Source: DATAVB01 sp040414495 | GTDB taxonomy: Bacteria > Actinomycetota > Actinomycetes > Mycobacteriales > QHCD01 | Direction: 5' to 3' | NCBI GenBank assembly: GCA_040414495.1 | Contig: JBEDUI010000015.1 | Coordinates: forward strand, 1-30,410 | Length of the DNA stretch: 30,410 bases | The notes under the pieces: generated by a model | What the model was told of the DNA's origin: nothing | Database searches by the model: none | Seen by the model: only the letters and a program-made list of their open reading frames with translations | Made by a program: the position numbers and the translations under genes | In this document: positions 28,856-30,410 of the stretch, piece by piece | Position numbering within the stretch: position 1 is the stretch's first letter | How the letters are laid out: each line of letters begins with the position of its first letter

Positions 28856-30085
28856 ATGAGCAAGCCGGGTGAGCCGCCGGACAAATCCGGCCCTTTACCC
28901 GCGGAGCTGAATCCCCGCGCGGGCCGGCATCACCGGCGCCGCGCCAGTAGGCGGCCCAGTAGACGGCGTGGTGTTCGGTTCGCTAAATACCTGACCGCGG
29001 CCGTCTCGACCCTGGTGCTCATCGTCTCCGGCGTGGCCTGGGGGGTGTACCGGAACTACAGCCACCAGATCACCCACCTGAACGCAATTCCACCGGCCGC
29101 GCTCAACCACGGCGGAAAGGCCGATGTGGACGGTACGGACCAGAACATCCTGGTGGTCGGCGATGACAGCCGGGTCGGCTTGAACGCCACCCAACTCAAA
29201 GAACTCGGTACGCAGAATGACGGCGGCAGTGCGAACACCGACACGATGATGGTCGCCCATTTTCCCGCCAACGGAAAGCGCGCCTCGGTGGTCTCGCTAC
29301 CGCGCGATCTGTGGGTCGATGTTCCGGGCTATGGCATGAATAAACTCAATTCCGCATTTGCGCTGGGGAGTCACGGCCGCTCCGACACCGCCTCCCGCAC
29401 CGCTGGATTCCAGCTTTTGATACGGACAATTTCCGGGATCGCCGGACTGCATATCGACCATTTCGTCGAGGTCAACCTTTGGGGTTTCTATTCGATCAGC
29501 AAGGCGATTGGCGGAGTTCCGATCAATTTGTGCAATGCCGTTCAGGATCATTTCTCCGGCATCGACCTGCCCGCCGGCAAGCAGAGCATCGAAGGCACAC
29601 AGGCCCTGGCCTTCGTCCGGCAACGGCACGGCCTCGCCGGTGGCGACCTGGACCGGGTGCACCGGCAGCAGTACTTCCTCAGCCAGGCGTTCCACAAGAT
29701 CGAGACCGCTGGCGTACTGCTCAACCCGTTGAAGCTGACCCGGCTGCTGGACGCGGTGACCACGTCATTGAGCACCGATCCCGGCCTGGATCCAATCAAG
29801 CTGGCCGACCAGATGCGTGGCCTGACCGCGGGCAACCTGCATTTCACGACAATCCCGATTACGGGTGAGCCGACGATCGACGGACTCGACGTCATCACCT
29901 ACGATCCGGCTACAGTGCACCGCTTCTTCGACCAGATCGTGCGCCCGGTCTCGACCCCCCGACCGACCCACAGCCCCACCACTAACCGGGCCGCGAGCGA
30001 CCCGCCCAGCTCCGCGAGCCATCACGCCAGCCGGCCCACCCCGACACCGACCAACAGCGCGACCAACGCCGGCTGCATCAACTGA
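28856..30085 (+). CDS. LytR-CpsA-Psr (LCP) family protein
   Basis: 409 residues from ATG 28856 with GGGAG at 9 bp; an upstream ATG would add 54 residues before the basic N-terminus. A basic cytoplasmic tail (RHHRRRASRRPSRRRG) leads into one TM (about 44-65), then the extracellular LCP domain (about 95-340): NILVVGDDSR, NTDTMMVAHF, VVSLPRDLWVDVPG with the catalytic-type Arg, and FVRQRHGLAGGDLDRVHRQQ with further Arg residues. The C-terminus is a Pro/Ser/Thr-rich linker. LCP enzymes attach glycopolymers, such as arabinogalactan or teichoic acid, to peptidoglycan from lipid carriers. The linker carries one Cys near the end (AGCIN). It is followed by a terminator hairpin. Confidence 0.93.
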   Translation: MSKPGEPPDKSGPLPAELNPRAGRHHRRRASRRPSRRRGVRFAKYLTAAVSTLVLIVSGVAWGVYRNYSHQITHLNAIPPAALNHGGKADVDGTDQNILVVGDDSRVGLNATQLKELGTQNDGGSANTDTMMVAHFPANGKRASVVSLPRDLWVDVPGYGMNKLNSAFALGSHGRSDTASRTAGFQLLIRTISGIAGLHIDHFVEVNLWGFYSISKAIGGVPINLCNAVQDHFSGIDLPAGKQSIEGTQALAFVRQRHGLAGGDLDRVHRQQYFLSQAFHKIETAGVLLNPLKLTRLLDAVTTSLSTDPGLDPIKLADQMRGLTAGNLHFTTIPITGEPTIDGLDVITYDPATVHRFFDQIVRPVSTPRPTHSPTTNRAASDPPSSASHHASRPTPTPTNSATNAGCIN

Positions 30086-30113
30086 AGCGTGTTGGTTAAG
30101 TCCTCGTCACCTG

Positions 30114-30141
30114 GGCGCTGCTCGGCAGGCCCGAGCACGCC
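30114..30141 (+). terminator. Hairpin after the LCP gene
   Basis: GGCGCTGCTCGG, 5-nt loop, CCGAGCACGCC: an 11-bp stem with a single bulged base, starting 28 bp after the LCP stop. No T tract follows, as is usual for actinobacterial terminators. Confidence 0.55.
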
Positions 30142-30410
30142 AGACATGCCCCTAATTCCGTCGTACCCGCGCCCGGCGATCTGCTTTCGTGGCCCAATCC
30201 GGCCGAAGGTGAATTTCGGCCGACTCCTCCCCAGCCACACAGGCGTCTTCTCCTCAAAGGACGGTCGGCAGCGTCAGCTACAACTCGCTCCGTGCCGCGA
30301 CGTAATTCCGAGCGCTAATTTCCCGCGTTTCACGAATTCCTTTCGGTCGTCCTGGCCTCCGCCAGCGGCAACTCGGATCGCCTATGTGGCGCGGATTGTG
30401 ACGATCGGGT
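30142..30410. other. Right edge without a recognised gene
   Basis: No convincing coding sequence. A hairpin at 30200-30222 has perfect 8-bp arms (CGGCCGAA and TTCGGCCG, 7-nt loop). The last 100 bp are moderately AT-rich and may hold the promoter of a gene beyond the window. Confidence 0.4.

Noticed and set aside
1..30410. tRNA, rRNA, insertion sequences or prophage
   Set aside because: I saw no tRNA-like cloverleaf, rRNA sequence, transposase or integrase. The holin-family protein is a common chromosomal membrane protein and does not indicate a prophage.

Overview
The window is chromosomal DNA of a high-GC actinobacterium. The grounds are GTG starts, a Wag31/DivIVA-type protein, an LCP cell-wall ligase, a DtxR/IdeR-type iron box, and above all a DosR/DevR dormancy system very like that of Mycobacterium tuberculosis. 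I cannot name the genus from the sequence alone.

Layout. (1) Positions 1-1933 hold no convincing gene. They are T-poor on the + strand and carry two decayed tandem arrays with periods of about 32 and 35 bp. (2) 1934-4190 (minus) is a tight operon: group 1 truncated haemoglobin, flavohaemoglobin, and a DivIVA-domain protein. (3) 4571-10945 is a stress block: four universal stress proteins, an Hsp20, a flavodoxin-like protein, a frameshifted STAS gene, an Rv1733c-type membrane protein and a GAF-like protein. (4) 10900-18270 is the dormancy core: a two-GAF DevS/DosT-like histidine kinase, a two-CBS protein like Rv2626c, acetate kinase, phosphoketolase, the response regulator DevR/DosR and a pyridoxamine-phosphate-oxidase-fold protein. 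(5) 18361-19775 has small proteins: an unknown 68-residue ORF, a DUF6325 protein, a SHOCT protein and a 4-TM holin-like membrane protein. (6) 19924-30085 looks like ordinary chromosome: a MalT-like LuxR regulator, a YihY/BrkB membrane protein, a single-chain 5-oxoprolinase, an iron-siderophore binding lipoprotein with an iron box, and an LCP protein.

How it fits together. Palindromes of the form GGGAC-N4-GTCCC (the DosR box) lie upstream of devR (two, 22 bp apart), the PNPOx-fold gene, the CBS gene/devS, the Rv1733c-like gene and hsp20. Several sit 33-34 bp from a plausible -10 hexamer. The divergent devR/phosphoketolase promoter would place the phosphoketolase-acetate kinase route, which makes ATP through acetyl phosphate, under the same hypoxia/NO switch as the regulator. 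The two globins would remove NO, the same signal the haem kinase should sense. The window therefore reads as a compact hypoxia/NO survival island. The least explained parts are the minisatellite region at the left edge, the DivIVA protein translationally coupled to a flavohaemoglobin, a long strand-asymmetric hairpin at 9256-9320, the broken STAS gene with its upstream mini-ORF, and the unknown 68-residue ORF.
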